From Chitinophagaceae bacterium (GTDB lineage Bacteria; Bacteroidota; Bacteroidia; Chitinophagales; Chitinophagaceae), in NCBI GenBank assembly GCA_947483345.1, contig CANKNL010000097.1:1-9697 (forward strand): a DNA stretch of 9,697 nucleotides, read 5' to 3'. This document shows positions 1 through 5,749 of the stretch, one piece after another. Positions within the stretch are counted from its first letter, which is position 1, and the number at the start of each line of letters is the position of its first letter. A program made the position numbers and the translations under genes. A model generated the notes under the pieces. The model worked only from the letters and a program-made list of their open reading frames with translations, did no database searches and was not told the origin of the DNA.

Positions 1-359
1 CGGTATTCATCGCCGCTCCAGTAGCCTTTAATAATACTGTCGGTTTCATTGAGCCTTATATAATGCATTTCGCCCTTTCCTTCTTTCAGGCCATCCAGGA
101 AATTTCCATCAAAAAAATACGCAGCAGCATACAAAATACCTTTGCCGTTAGGCAACCCGTTCTTAAAATTACCGGCATATCTCCAGATCCCTTTTGATTC
201 ACCCTTACCATGCGCAAACCCCTTTTTGCATTCACCGTTATATTCACCCTTAATGCCTTCCATCAACACTTTACAGGTGCTTACTGTGTCCTGTGCATAG
301 GCATCAGATCTTATAAAAAGAAGTAAAATGAAAATTACCCCACGAAAAAATGCAGTCAT
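1..359 (-). CDS. Secreted MORN-repeat protein, N-terminal part (cut by window edge)
   Basis: The minus-strand frame opens with ATG at 359 and runs without a stop off the left edge, giving about 119 complete codons. Residues 1-22 form a typical Sec signal peptide: a hydrophobic core IFILLLFI and a likely cut after AYA, before Q23. The mature part has repeated glycine-rich units of MORN type: YNGECKKGFAHGKG (about 40-53), YAGNFKNGLPNGKG (about 61-74) and FDGNFLDGLKEGKG (about 83-96). A fourth unit starts near GYWSGDEY. MORN repeats in bacteria are generally treated as surface or scaffold modules, and no enzymatic role can be assigned. It is divergently transcribed from the PadR/PspC group across a 477-base gap. 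The start is chosen because the signal peptide begins there. No clear Shine-Dalgarno sequence is present, which is normal for this phylum. The fold call is good; the function is unknown. Confidence 0.85.
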   Translation of the reverse strand, partial: MTAFFRGVIFILLLFIRSDAYAQDTVSTCKVLMEGIKGEYNGECKKGFAHGKGESKGIWRYAGNFKNGLPNGKGILYAAAYFFDGNFLDGLKEGKGEMHYIRLNETDSIIKGYWSGDEY

Positions 360-388
360 AACAAAGTTCGGTTTTAAGGTACTGATTG

Positions 389-412
389 TTAAAGAAACAA
401 AATTTTCTTTAA
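389..412. repeat. Inverted repeat upstream of the MORN gene
   Basis: TTAAAGAAA (389-397) and TTTCTTTAA (404-412) are perfect 9-base inverted copies around a 6-base spacer. The element sits 30-53 bases upstream of the MORN start on the minus strand. It could be an operator or a hairpin in the 5' leader. It is very AT-rich, so chance is a real alternative. Confidence 0.3.
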
Positions 413-446
413 ACCAGGGATCTAATTACTACACGGTTAAAACTTA

Positions 447-630
447 TTATTGTGAGGGTATGCTATTCCACGGTTGAAGGTTAAACGGAGCCAATGTTAC
501 CGGTAGCTTTTTTGTTTCAAAAAGATTAAGGGCAAACCCGATCCCGGTCAATTTGGCTCCCCATAATCCTGTAAAAGCCCAAATTATCAATCCAAATTAC
601 GCCATTTATCACTACAAAATTGCCGTTCAT
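447..630 (-). pseudogene. Possible degraded coding remnant
   Basis: Two overlapping minus-strand frames are open here. One spans 447-596 (stop at 447-449, no ATG, 49 codons) and contains GAKLTGIGFALNLF and KKLPVTLAPFNLQPWN. The other starts with ATG at 630 and stops at 526, giving 34 residues that begin MNGNFVVINGVIWIDNLGFY. Both have protein-like composition, and a single shift near 560 would join them into one frame of about 60 residues. I do not recognise a family. It may be a decayed gene or a dispersed intergenic repeat. Neither frame has a clear start signal, so the call is tentative. Confidence 0.2.
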
Positions 631-673
631 CAAATCCGGGTCATTTTAAAAAAATATTTTAAAACGGCGAAAG

Positions 674-688
674 CCTTTACAGTAAAGG
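674..688. repeat. Short palindrome CCTTTAC-A-GTAAAGG
   Basis: Perfect 7-base inverted repeat with a 1-base centre, about 60-75 bases upstream of the predicted PadR promoter -33 element. It is compatible with a site for a dimeric regulator, but there is no second copy in the window to support this. Confidence 0.25.
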
Positions 689-739
689 GATTTGCATAAA
701 TCCAGCTAATATTTACCACCCACTACTATAAAAAATATG

Positions 740-760
740 GTATTATGTGTTGCATAGTAC
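740..760. promoter_or_regulatory. Candidate PadR operator (imperfect palindrome)
   Basis: GTATTATG (740-747) and CATAGTAC (753-760) are inverted copies with 7 of 8 positions matching around TGTTG. The core reads TATGTGTTGCATA. PadR-family dimers are known to bind short palindromes with ATGT/ACAT-like half-sites near their own promoters. This element covers the predicted -33 element of the promoter that serves the padR-like gene, so negative autoregulation is a reasonable inference. Confidence 0.45.
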
Positions 761-779
761 TAAAAACTTATTATCTTTG
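749..779 (+). promoter_or_regulatory. Bacteroidota-type promoter for the PadR/PspC group
   Basis: GTTG at 749-752 matches the -33 element (consensus TTTG). TATCTTTG at 772-779 matches the -7 element (consensus TAnnTTTG). The 19-base spacing agrees with the known consensus for the primary sigma factor of this phylum. Transcription would start near 786, giving about 50 bases of leader before the first short ORF. The 5' leader contains GATAA (793-797) with TTATC (810-814) around the palindrome AACCGGTT, which could form a small hairpin. Confidence 0.6.
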
Positions 780-825
780 TGATGTGATAGGGGATAAACC
801 GGTTAAATCTTATCATAAAGTTCTT

Positions 826-840
826 AAAGTATAGCCATGA
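826..840 (+). repeat. 15-base direct repeat, copy 1 (AAAGTATAGCCATGA)
   Basis: This sequence is identical to 1291-1305. Both copies contain an ATG that opens a short frame ending at the next gene's start codon. The tail resembles the start sites of the two genes themselves (TTGAAGCCATGAA at 911-923, TTAAAGCCATGAA at 1344-1356), so it looks like a copied translation-initiation region. Confidence 0.6.
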
Positions 841-914
841 ATAATTTATTTCTCGTACAGATCTTCGCTTCAACCTCTTCATTTGGAGAGGGCCGGGGCG
901 AGGTTAAAAATTGA
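837..914 (+). CDS. Short leader ORF upstream of the PadR gene (25 aa)
   Basis: ATG at 837 lies in the first copy of the 15-base repeat. The frame starts MNNLFLVQIF, runs for 25 codons and stops with TGA at 912-914, four bases before the ATG of the PadR gene. Its second half (TSSFGEGRGEV) is encoded by the GC-rich hairpin element at 867-917, so the peptide itself may not be under selection. The position suggests a leader whose translation couples to the PadR start. There is no homology evidence and it may be untranslated. Confidence 0.3.
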   Translation: MNNLFLVQIFASTSSFGEGRGEVKN

Positions 915-917
915 AGC
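867..917 (+). repeat. REP-like palindromic element overlapping the PadR start region
   Basis: CCTCTTC (874-880) pairs with GGAGAGG (885-891) around the loop ATTT, with one G-T wobble. An outer alternative pairs GCTTCAACCTC (867-877) with GAGGTT (900-905) and GAAGC (913-917), with a short bulge. The stretch CATTTGGAGAGGGCCGGGG is much more GC-rich than its surroundings. It resembles an abundant intergenic palindrome (CTCCTTTGGAGAGGG-type) that I recall from Bacteroidota genomes; that recollection cannot be checked here. In RNA the hairpin would lie just upstream of the PadR start codon. Confidence 0.45.
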
Positions 918-918
918 C

Positions 919-1287
919 ATGAACATTGATAACACAGCCAGCCAGATGCGCAAGGGCGTTCTTGAGTTTTGCATCCTCTCTATCATAAAAGAGGGCGAAG
1001 CCTACCCTTCGGATATCATTGAAAAAATGAAGGCAGCAAATCTGAACATCCTGGAGGGAACATTATATCCCCTGCTGACCAGGCTTAAAAATGCAGCATT
1101 ATTATCGTACCGATGGGAGGAAAGTACCAGCGGGCCGCCACGTAAATATTTTACCCTCACAGAAAAAGGGGCCGAATTTTACAAAGAACTTGAATCAACC
1201 TGGTTTGAACTGGCCAATGCTGTTAGGGCACTTACCAGAAATGAACAGGAACATATTGATAACGACAGCTTCAACAATACCCAATAA
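919..1287 (+). CDS. PadR-family transcriptional regulator
   Basis: The 122-residue protein is a winged helix-turn-helix repressor of the PadR family, in the short form that is nearly all DNA-binding domain. Landmarks are QMRKGVLEFCILSIIKEGEAYPSDI (helix 1 to helix 2), the recognition region ILEGTLYPLLTRLKNAALLSYRWEES, and the wing SGPPRKYFTLTEKGAEFYKELE, followed by a short dimerisation helix. GTLYPLLTRL and GPPRKYYxLT are family hallmarks. ATG at 919 is chosen over a TTG at 883, because the family normally starts with MNI..NTxxQMRKG and the earlier codons lie in a repeat element. The next large gene begins 64 bases downstream and encodes a PspC-domain membrane protein, a common pairing in this phylum. 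It probably represses its own operon through the palindrome at 740-760, releasing it under envelope stress. Family call firm; ligand and targets inferred. Confidence 0.93.
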   Translation: MNIDNTASQMRKGVLEFCILSIIKEGEAYPSDIIEKMKAANLNILEGTLYPLLTRLKNAALLSYRWEESTSGPPRKYFTLTEKGAEFYKELESTWFELANAVRALTRNEQEHIDNDSFNNTQ

Positions 1288-1290
1288 AAA

Positions 1291-1305
1291 AAAGTATAGC
1301 CATGA
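1291..1305 (+). repeat. 15-base direct repeat, copy 2 (AAAGTATAGCCATGA)
   Basis: Exact second copy of 826-840. It lies in the 64-base gap between the PadR and PspC genes and supplies the ATG of the second short leader frame. The flanking bases on either side differ from copy 1. Confidence 0.6.
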
Positions 1306-1355
1306 TTTTTTGTTGGACCAATTCAACTAACGAAACGAAAAAATTAAAGCCATGA
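1302..1355 (+). CDS. Short leader ORF overlapping the PspC gene start (17 aa)
   Basis: ATG at 1302 opens the frame MIFCWTNSTNETKKLKP. It ends with TGA at 1353-1355, overlapping the ATG of the PspC gene in the four-base arrangement ATGA (1352-1355). Such overlaps typically support translational coupling through termination and re-initiation. It mirrors the short frame in front of the PadR gene and starts in the same 15-base repeat. The peptide has no recognisable family and may serve only as a ribosome-delivery leader. Confidence 0.3.
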   Translation: MIFCWTNSTNETKKLKP

Positions 1356-3520
1356 AACAAGTAATAAACATAAACTTCCAGGGACGTGTTGTTCCAATTG
1401 AAGTAACCGCATTTGACCTGCTGAAAAATTATACCGAAAGCCTGAGCCGGCATTTTGCCAATGAAGAAGGCAAAGAAGAAATTATAAACGACATTGAAAG
1501 CCGCATAGGTGAGTTGTTTCAGGAAAGAATTACAAAGGGTGCCACCTGTATAACCGATGAGGATGTGAATGCCATTATCAAAAATATGGGCAGACCCGAA
1601 GAGTTTGAAACCATGGATGAAACGCAGAGTCAATCATTTGCATCTGCTTCAAACTACACGCCATCATCCGACAACTCATCAGCAGCGGGCAATAAACGAT
1701 TATTCAGAGATGAAAACGACAAAGTGCTGGGTGGTGTGTGCAGCGGCTTGGCCAACTATTTTAATGTAGATGTTGTAATAGCCAGGATCATTTTTGTAGT
1801 GTTGTTATTTTCAGGCATTGGTTTCTTAACCTATATCATCATGTGGGTGGCTGTGCCAAGCAGTGCTACCACACAAATAGGCGGTACAAGAAAAAAATTA
1901 TTCCGTAACCCCGATGATAAACTGATTGCCGGTGTGTGTAGTGGTATCGGTAATTATTTTGGTATCAATGCCTGGATACCAAGGGTTTTATTCCTTCTGC
2001 CATTTCTTTCATTTGTATCGCGCTGGGGCCATTGGGGTGGTCTCTGGGATTTTGGAGATATCATGCGTTTTACTTTTAGCCCAACATCACTGATCGTATA
2101 TATCATTTTATGGATCGTTATACCGGAAGCCTTTACCACTTCCGAAAAACTTGAAATGAAAGGCGAAAAAGTAGATATGAATTCAATTAAAGCCTCAGTG
2201 GTTGAAGAAATGAAAGGTGTAGGCAAGAAAGCTGAAAAATTTGGTAAAGAAGCCTCATCTGTCATTTCCGAAAAAGCAAATGTAGTAGCCGGGGATGTGA
2301 AAAGTTTTACCAAACGTAACCGGGGCGGCTTGGGCAATGTGATTGTAATAATTGCCAAAATATTTGCCTATTTTATCATTGGCTGTGTAGGTTTTGCATT
2401 AGTAATGGGTTTGTTTGCACTGGCCGTTATATCAATCGGGTTCTTTCCTTTAAAAGATTTTATTATTCATAACGATTATCAAAACCTGGCCGCCTGGGGT
2501 ACATTGATCCTTTTTATCGCAGTACCAATAATCGGTATCATAACCTGGATTATACGCAAAATTGCCAGATCAAAAAGTAATAGCAAAATTCTCGGTTTTT
2601 CTTTTAGTGCCTTATGGGTTCTTGGCTGGGTAAGTTTTATACTTTTAATTTCATCCATCAGCAGAGACTTTAATTATAACAGTAAAAATATCACCGAACA
2701 GGAAATAACATTAACCAATCCTACCGTTAATAAACTTGAATTAACCGCCAAATCGCCGCTGGAAAAATATAGCCGTAGCAGGTTCTTAAGGTTTCAGCCA
2801 TTCGAAGGTATTCAGGAAGATACCGCCTATGTGAATAATGTGGATGTTCGTATTTTAAAATCTGAAAACGACAGTTTTAAAATTACAGTTATTAAAATGG
2901 CCACCGGCCGATCAAGAGCCATTGCCGAAAACAATGCTACATTAATTCAATACAGCGGTATTCAGAAAGACAGCGTTTTACTGATGGACAAGGGAATCGC
3001 TATTAATAAAACTGATAAATTCCGCAATCAACGTGTCGTGCTAACCGTTTATGTACCCGTTGGCAAAAAAATAAAGATTGATAAAAGCATCAGCTGGTTT
3101 AACGATGTTCATATTGGCAATAATTGGGAAAACAGTGATTGGTATTATGATGCCGACAATGAAGCAGAAGACTGGAAGAACGGTATAGAATATATCATGA
3201 AAGCCGATGGCCGGTTATATAATTTAAACGGTACTGCTGCCGGCCGATCAGGACAAACAAAGATCAATATCAACAGCCATGGTGTGGAAGTGATAACCAA
3301 TGACAATACAGATAATTACCGGTATAACAATAATGAACCCATGAATAAGATAGACTCGATGAAAATGAAGCTGGAAAATGAAAAGCAAAAAATAAAAGAC
3401 TCATTGGAAAAAGCTAAGCAAAAGATTGAACAGCAGCTTGAAAAAATTGGTGACAATATAGAACCAACGCCGCTGAGCTCACAACTTCCTGCTTTTAATC
3501 CGATGGTGAATATTGACTAG
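1352..3520 (+). CDS. Double PspC-domain membrane protein, envelope-stress effector
   Basis: This 722-residue protein carries two PspC domains. Residues 4-87 form a soluble helical N-terminal region (NFQGRVVPIEVTAFDLL...IIKNMGRPEEFE) common in Bacteroidota PspC proteins. PspC domain 1 covers about 114-170 (KRLFRDENDKVLGGVCSGLA then a membrane helix). PspC domain 2 covers about 180-260 (KKLFRNPDDKLIAGVCSGIG then hydrophobic segments). An amphipathic lysine-rich linker (265-325) precedes three further membrane helices near 328-362, 380-402 and 415-436. Residues 445-650 are beta-rich and presumably extracytoplasmic, resembling the adhesin-like or 'toastrack' domains linked to PspC proteins. A charged coiled coil (664-700, KIDSMKMKLENEKQK) precedes the C-terminus. 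PspC proteins sense or stabilise a stressed inner membrane. It lies next to the PadR repressor and before a small lipoprotein, probably in one operon. Domain assignment is firm; the signal sensed is unknown. Confidence 0.9.
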   Translation: MKQVININFQGRVVPIEVTAFDLLKNYTESLSRHFANEEGKEEIINDIESRIGELFQERITKGATCITDEDVNAIIKNMGRPEEFETMDETQSQSFASASNYTPSSDNSSAAGNKRLFRDENDKVLGGVCSGLANYFNVDVVIARIIFVVLLFSGIGFLTYIIMWVAVPSSATTQIGGTRKKLFRNPDDKLIAGVCSGIGNYFGINAWIPRVLFLLPFLSFVSRWGHWGGLWDFGDIMRFTFSPTSLIVYIILWIVIPEAFTTSEKLEMKGEKVDMNSIKASVVEEMKGVGKKAEKFGKEASSVISEKANVVAGDVKSFTKRNRGGLGNVIVIIAKIFAYFIIGCVGFALVMGLFALAVISIGFFPLKDFIIHNDYQNLAAWGTLILFIAVPIIGIITWIIRKIARSKSNSKILGFSFSALWVLGWVSFILLISSISRDFNYNSKNITEQEITLTNPTVNKLELTAKSPLEKYSRSRFLRFQPFEGIQEDTAYVNNVDVRILKSENDSFKITVIKMATGRSRAIAENNATLIQYSGIQKDSVLLMDKGIAINKTDKFRNQRVVLTVYVPVGKKIKIDKSISWFNDVHIGNNWENSDWYYDADNEAEDWKNGIEYIMKADGRLYNLNGTAAGRSGQTKININSHGVEVITNDNTDNYRYNNNEPMNKIDSMKMKLENEKQKIKDSLEKAKQKIEQQLEKIGDNIEPTPLSSQLPAFNPMVNID

Positions 3521-3550
3521 ACTTTTTTTACCGGTTAAAAATGAATGGAG

Positions 3551-3928
3551 ATGAAAAAGCAAATTATTTTAATGTTTCCGGGTTTATTTTTTCTAATTGT
3601 CATGTCGTCCTGTTTTCATAATCATACGGTGTCAGTTTCTATTATGGATGATGAAGACATGTATGAAATGCAGGCCAACTATAAAAAGAATAAAACACAT
3701 GCCGTGCAGGTTTATCTGGATGAACAGTTACTGAATAATAGCCTTGTGTCTGTTAAAGACGAATTTGATGAGCATCAAATAACACTTGATGACAACAGCA
3801 CGGTTTACATTAACTCAAATCCAGGGGAGCTGATAATAAAAATTGATAAGACAACCAATTCAGAAGAAACATGCGAAAAAGTAAAACAGGTTTGCGAAAA
3901 CTTAAAACTGATATTAACCGACAATTAA
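3551..3928 (+). CDS. Small putative lipoprotein of unknown function
   Basis: From the ATG at 3551 the product has 125 residues. It starts MKKQIILMFPGLFFLIVMSSC: two lysines, a hydrophobic stretch and a cysteine preceded by MSS. This resembles a lipoprotein signal with a slightly weak lipobox, because Met replaces the usual Leu at -3. An upstream in-frame ATG at 3545 would add only Met-Glu; the MKK start looks more natural. The mature part is acidic and looks beta-rich (VQVYLDEQLL, STVYINSNPGELIIKID). It has two further cysteines near the C-terminus (TCEKVKQVC), which could form a disulfide in the envelope. The gene starts about 30 bases after the PspC gene and ends before a strong terminator, so it is probably the last gene of that operon. 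I do not recognise a family. A link to envelope stress is inferred from position only. Confidence 0.65.
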   Translation: MKKQIILMFPGLFFLIVMSSCFHNHTVSVSIMDDEDMYEMQANYKKNKTHAVQVYLDEQLLNNSLVSVKDEFDEHQITLDDNSTVYINSNPGELIIKIDKTTNSEETCEKVKQVCENLKLILTDN

Positions 3929-3966
3929 AATAGTTTCGATAGTTGAGTTGAAGTTGAAACAAACAG

Positions 3967-3997
3967 GTCCTGCCATTTTTGGCAGGACTTTTATTTT
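3967..3997 (+). terminator. Intrinsic terminator after the PadR/PspC/lipoprotein group
   Basis: GTCCTGCC (3967-3974) and GGCAGGAC (3981-3988) form a perfect 8-base-pair stem with the loop ATTTTT. The stem is followed by TTTTATTTT. It lies 38 bases after the lipoprotein stop codon and before the gcvT promoter, so it separates two transcription units. Confidence 0.88.
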
Positions 3998-4053
3998 GAT
4001 CCGTTTTAAACCACAGCTACCTCTCAAACAACTCTATCATCAGCTTTTTATTT

Positions 4054-4061
4054 TACATTTG
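4054..4061 (+). promoter_or_regulatory. Likely -7 promoter box of gcvT
   Basis: TACATTTG is an exact match to TAnnTTTG and lies 34 bases before the gcvT start codon. No good TTTG -33 element is seen at the usual spacing, so the call rests on one box and on the position just after a terminator. Confidence 0.45.
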
Positions 4062-4095
4062 CACCATAATAAATTATTATTTAAAAACGATATAA

Positions 4096-5181
4096 ATGAA
4101 AAATACACCCTTCACGGAAAAACATATTGAACTCGGCGCCAAAATGGCTGAGTTTGCAGGTTATAACATGCCCATCAGTTACTCGGGTATTAACGATGAG
4201 CATGCTGCAGTACGTCATTCTGCAGGCGTGTTTGATGTTAGCCATATGGGTGAATTTGTTTTAAAGGGAGAACATGCACTGGATCTGATACAGCGCATTA
4301 CCAGTAATGACGCTTCAAAATTAACAGTTGGTAAAGCACAATACAGTTGCTTCCCTAACCAGGATGGCGGTATTGTTGATGATCTGATTGTGTATTGTTT
4401 GGAAGAAAATAAAGCCTATATGTTGGTGGTAAATGCCAGTAATATTGAAAAAGACTGGAACTGGATTCAGCAATTTAACGATCAGGAAGTAGAGATGCAT
4501 AATATTTCGGATAAAACCTGTTTACTGGCCATACAGGGTCCCAATGCAACAAAAATGTTGCAGCCACTTACCGATCTGGATATTATGAATCTGAAATATT
4601 ACACCTTCGCCAAAGGCAGTTTTGCCGGTGTGGAAAATGTATTGGTTAGTGCAACGGGATATACCGGCGCAGGCGGCGTTGAAATTTATTTTGAAAATAA
4701 AGGGAATGATGCAGCCAAAATATGGGAGGCCATTTTTGAAGCCGGCAAAAAAGGCGGAATAAAACCCATTGGCCTGGGGGCAAGAGATACCCTTCGGTTA
4801 GAAATGGGCTACTGCTTATACGGTAATGATATTGATGATACCACATCACCGCTCGAAGCCGGATTGGGCTGGATCACCAAGTTTAGCAAAGTCTTTACTA
4901 ACAGTGCGTATTTTGAAAAACAAAAAACAGAAGGGCTTACTAAAAAATTGGTTGGATTTGAAATGCTTGAAAAAGGGATTGCCCGGCATGATTATGAAAT
5001 AAAAAATTTTGACGGTGTGGTTATTGGTAAAGTAACCTCTGGTACACAATCTCCTACTTTGAGCAAAGCCATTGGTATGGGTTATGTTGACATTAAATTT
5101 GCTACAGCAGGCAGCGACATCTATATCAGTATTCGTAACACACTAATAAAGGCTAAAGTAGTAAAGATGCCATTTGTGTAA
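4096..5181 (+). CDS. gcvT: Aminomethyltransferase, glycine cleavage T-protein
   Basis: GcvT takes the aminomethyl group carried on the lipoyl arm of H-protein and transfers its one-carbon unit to tetrahydrofolate. The products are 5,10-methylene-THF and ammonia, in the cytoplasm. The 361-residue length is normal for the family. Visible signatures are FDVSHMGEF (46-54), the folate and catalytic region GGIVDDLIVY with D95/D96 (91-100), VVNASNIEKDW (111-121), AIQGPNA (145-151), GYTGAGGVEIYFE (188-200), GLGARDTLRLEMGYCLYGND (226-245) with the conserved arginine, SPLEAGLGW (251-259) and the C-terminal barrel motif GKVTSGTQSPTL (311-322). The ATG at 4096 gives the usual N-terminus with no signal peptide. 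The other glycine cleavage genes (gcvH, gcvP) are not in the window, as is usual in this phylum, where they are scattered. It is followed after 84 bases by the SRPBCC gene; co-transcription is possible. No glycine riboswitch is seen upstream. Confidence 0.97.
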   Translation: MKNTPFTEKHIELGAKMAEFAGYNMPISYSGINDEHAAVRHSAGVFDVSHMGEFVLKGEHALDLIQRITSNDASKLTVGKAQYSCFPNQDGGIVDDLIVYCLEENKAYMLVVNASNIEKDWNWIQQFNDQEVEMHNISDKTCLLAIQGPNATKMLQPLTDLDIMNLKYYTFAKGSFAGVENVLVSATGYTGAGGVEIYFENKGNDAAKIWEAIFEAGKKGGIKPIGLGARDTLRLEMGYCLYGNDIDDTTSPLEAGLGWITKFSKVFTNSAYFEKQKTEGLTKKLVGFEMLEKGIARHDYEIKNFDGVVIGKVTSGTQSPTLSKAIGMGYVDIKFATAGSDIYISIRNTLIKAKVVKMPFV

Positions 5182-5240
5182 AGGCTGATTTTATATTCAA
5201 TCATTTTTCGGATAAGATTTTTTATACACCGTCTTTTATT

Positions 5241-5252
5241 GTAATGCATTAC
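5241..5252. repeat. 12-base palindrome GTAATGCATTAC
   Basis: This is a perfect self-complementary sequence 13 bases upstream of the SRPBCC start codon, in the 84-base gap after gcvT. It could be an operator for the SRPBCC-comB pair. No second copy was found in the window, and the gap has no clear terminator or exact TAnnTTTG promoter box. Confidence 0.3.
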
Positions 5253-5265
5253 TCATAAAGCAGCC

Positions 5266-5739
5266 ATGGCTGAAATACATTTAACCACTTTTATTGCAGC
5301 ACCTGTTGAACGCGTTTTCGATTTAAGCCGAAGTATAAATCTGCATCAGATATCAACTATAGCAACCAATGAAAGGGCCATACATGGCGTACTTAGCGGA
5401 TTAATCAATAAAAATGAAACGGTTACCTGGCAGGCTAAACATCTTTTTAAAACCAGGCAGTTTACAGCAAGGATTACAGACATGGACAGGCCGTGTTTTT
5501 TTATTGATGAAATGATAAGAGGTGATTTTAAAAGTTTTTGTCATGCACATTATTTTAAATCAGCCGACAACGGAACCATCCTGATTGATGTGATCAAATT
5601 TGAAACGCCTTATGGCTTAATTGGTAAAATCATCAACAGCCTGTATCTTAAGACCTATCTTGAAAAATTTATAATAAAAAGGAATGCCGTGATAAAAGTG
5701 TATGCCGAAACCCAAAAGTGGAAAGCGATTTTGAACTAA
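5266..5739 (+). CDS. SRPBCC-family ligand-binding protein
   Basis: The 157-residue protein has the helix-grip fold of the SRPBCC (START/Bet v 1-like) superfamily, soluble and cytoplasmic. Landmarks are the first strand and helix IHLTTFIAAPVERVFDLSRSINLH (4-27), GVLSGLINKNETVTWQAKHL (41-60), ARITDMDRPCFFIDEMIRGDFKSFCHAHYF (68-97), the strand GTILIDVIKFETPYG (103-117) and the long C-terminal helix YLEKFIIKRNAVIKVYAE (131-148). The APxERVFDL and RPxxFxDEMxRGxFKSFxH pattern is typical of a widespread bacterial subgroup. Proteins of this fold bind a hydrophobic ligand in a central cavity; the ligand here is unknown and no catalytic residues can be named. It ends 10 bases before the comB start, so the two are very probably co-transcribed. 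A functional link between them is only a guess. Confidence 0.85.
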   Translation: MAEIHLTTFIAAPVERVFDLSRSINLHQISTIATNERAIHGVLSGLINKNETVTWQAKHLFKTRQFTARITDMDRPCFFIDEMIRGDFKSFCHAHYFKSADNGTILIDVIKFETPYGLIGKIINSLYLKTYLEKFIIKRNAVIKVYAETQKWKAILN

Positions 5740-5749
5740 TTTTTAAACT

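Larger units (their letters stand above)
360..836. other. Long divergent intergenic region
   Basis: No convincing full gene lies in these 477 bases. They separate the divergent MORN and PadR genes. The region holds several inverted repeats (389-412, 487-494 with 553-560, 674-688, 740-760), two short overlapping minus-strand open stretches between 447 and 630 that read like degraded coding sequence, and a promoter for the PadR group at 749-779. The length is unusual for such a compact gene layout. Confidence 0.6.

Noticed and set aside
487..563. tRNA-like appearance: 7-8 base-pair outer stem followed by C and CCA
   Set aside because: There is no T-arm with the GTTCRA loop, no proper D-arm and no valid 7-base anticodon loop, so it is not a tRNA gene.
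883..918. TTG start at 883 that would lengthen the PadR protein by 12 residues
   Set aside because: The extra residues are encoded by the REP-like element, and the family N-terminus begins at the ATG at 919.
1271..1633. Minus-strand open frame of 120 codons over the start of the PspC gene
   Set aside because: It is antisense to a well-supported gene, with no recognisable domain; a frame shadow.
1954..2358. Minus-strand open frame of 134 codons inside the PspC gene
   Set aside because: Antisense shadow of the PspC coding sequence.
3948..4130. 60-codon plus-strand frame between the lipoprotein and gcvT
   Set aside because: It spans the terminator and the gcvT promoter and overlaps the gcvT start; its composition is not protein-like.
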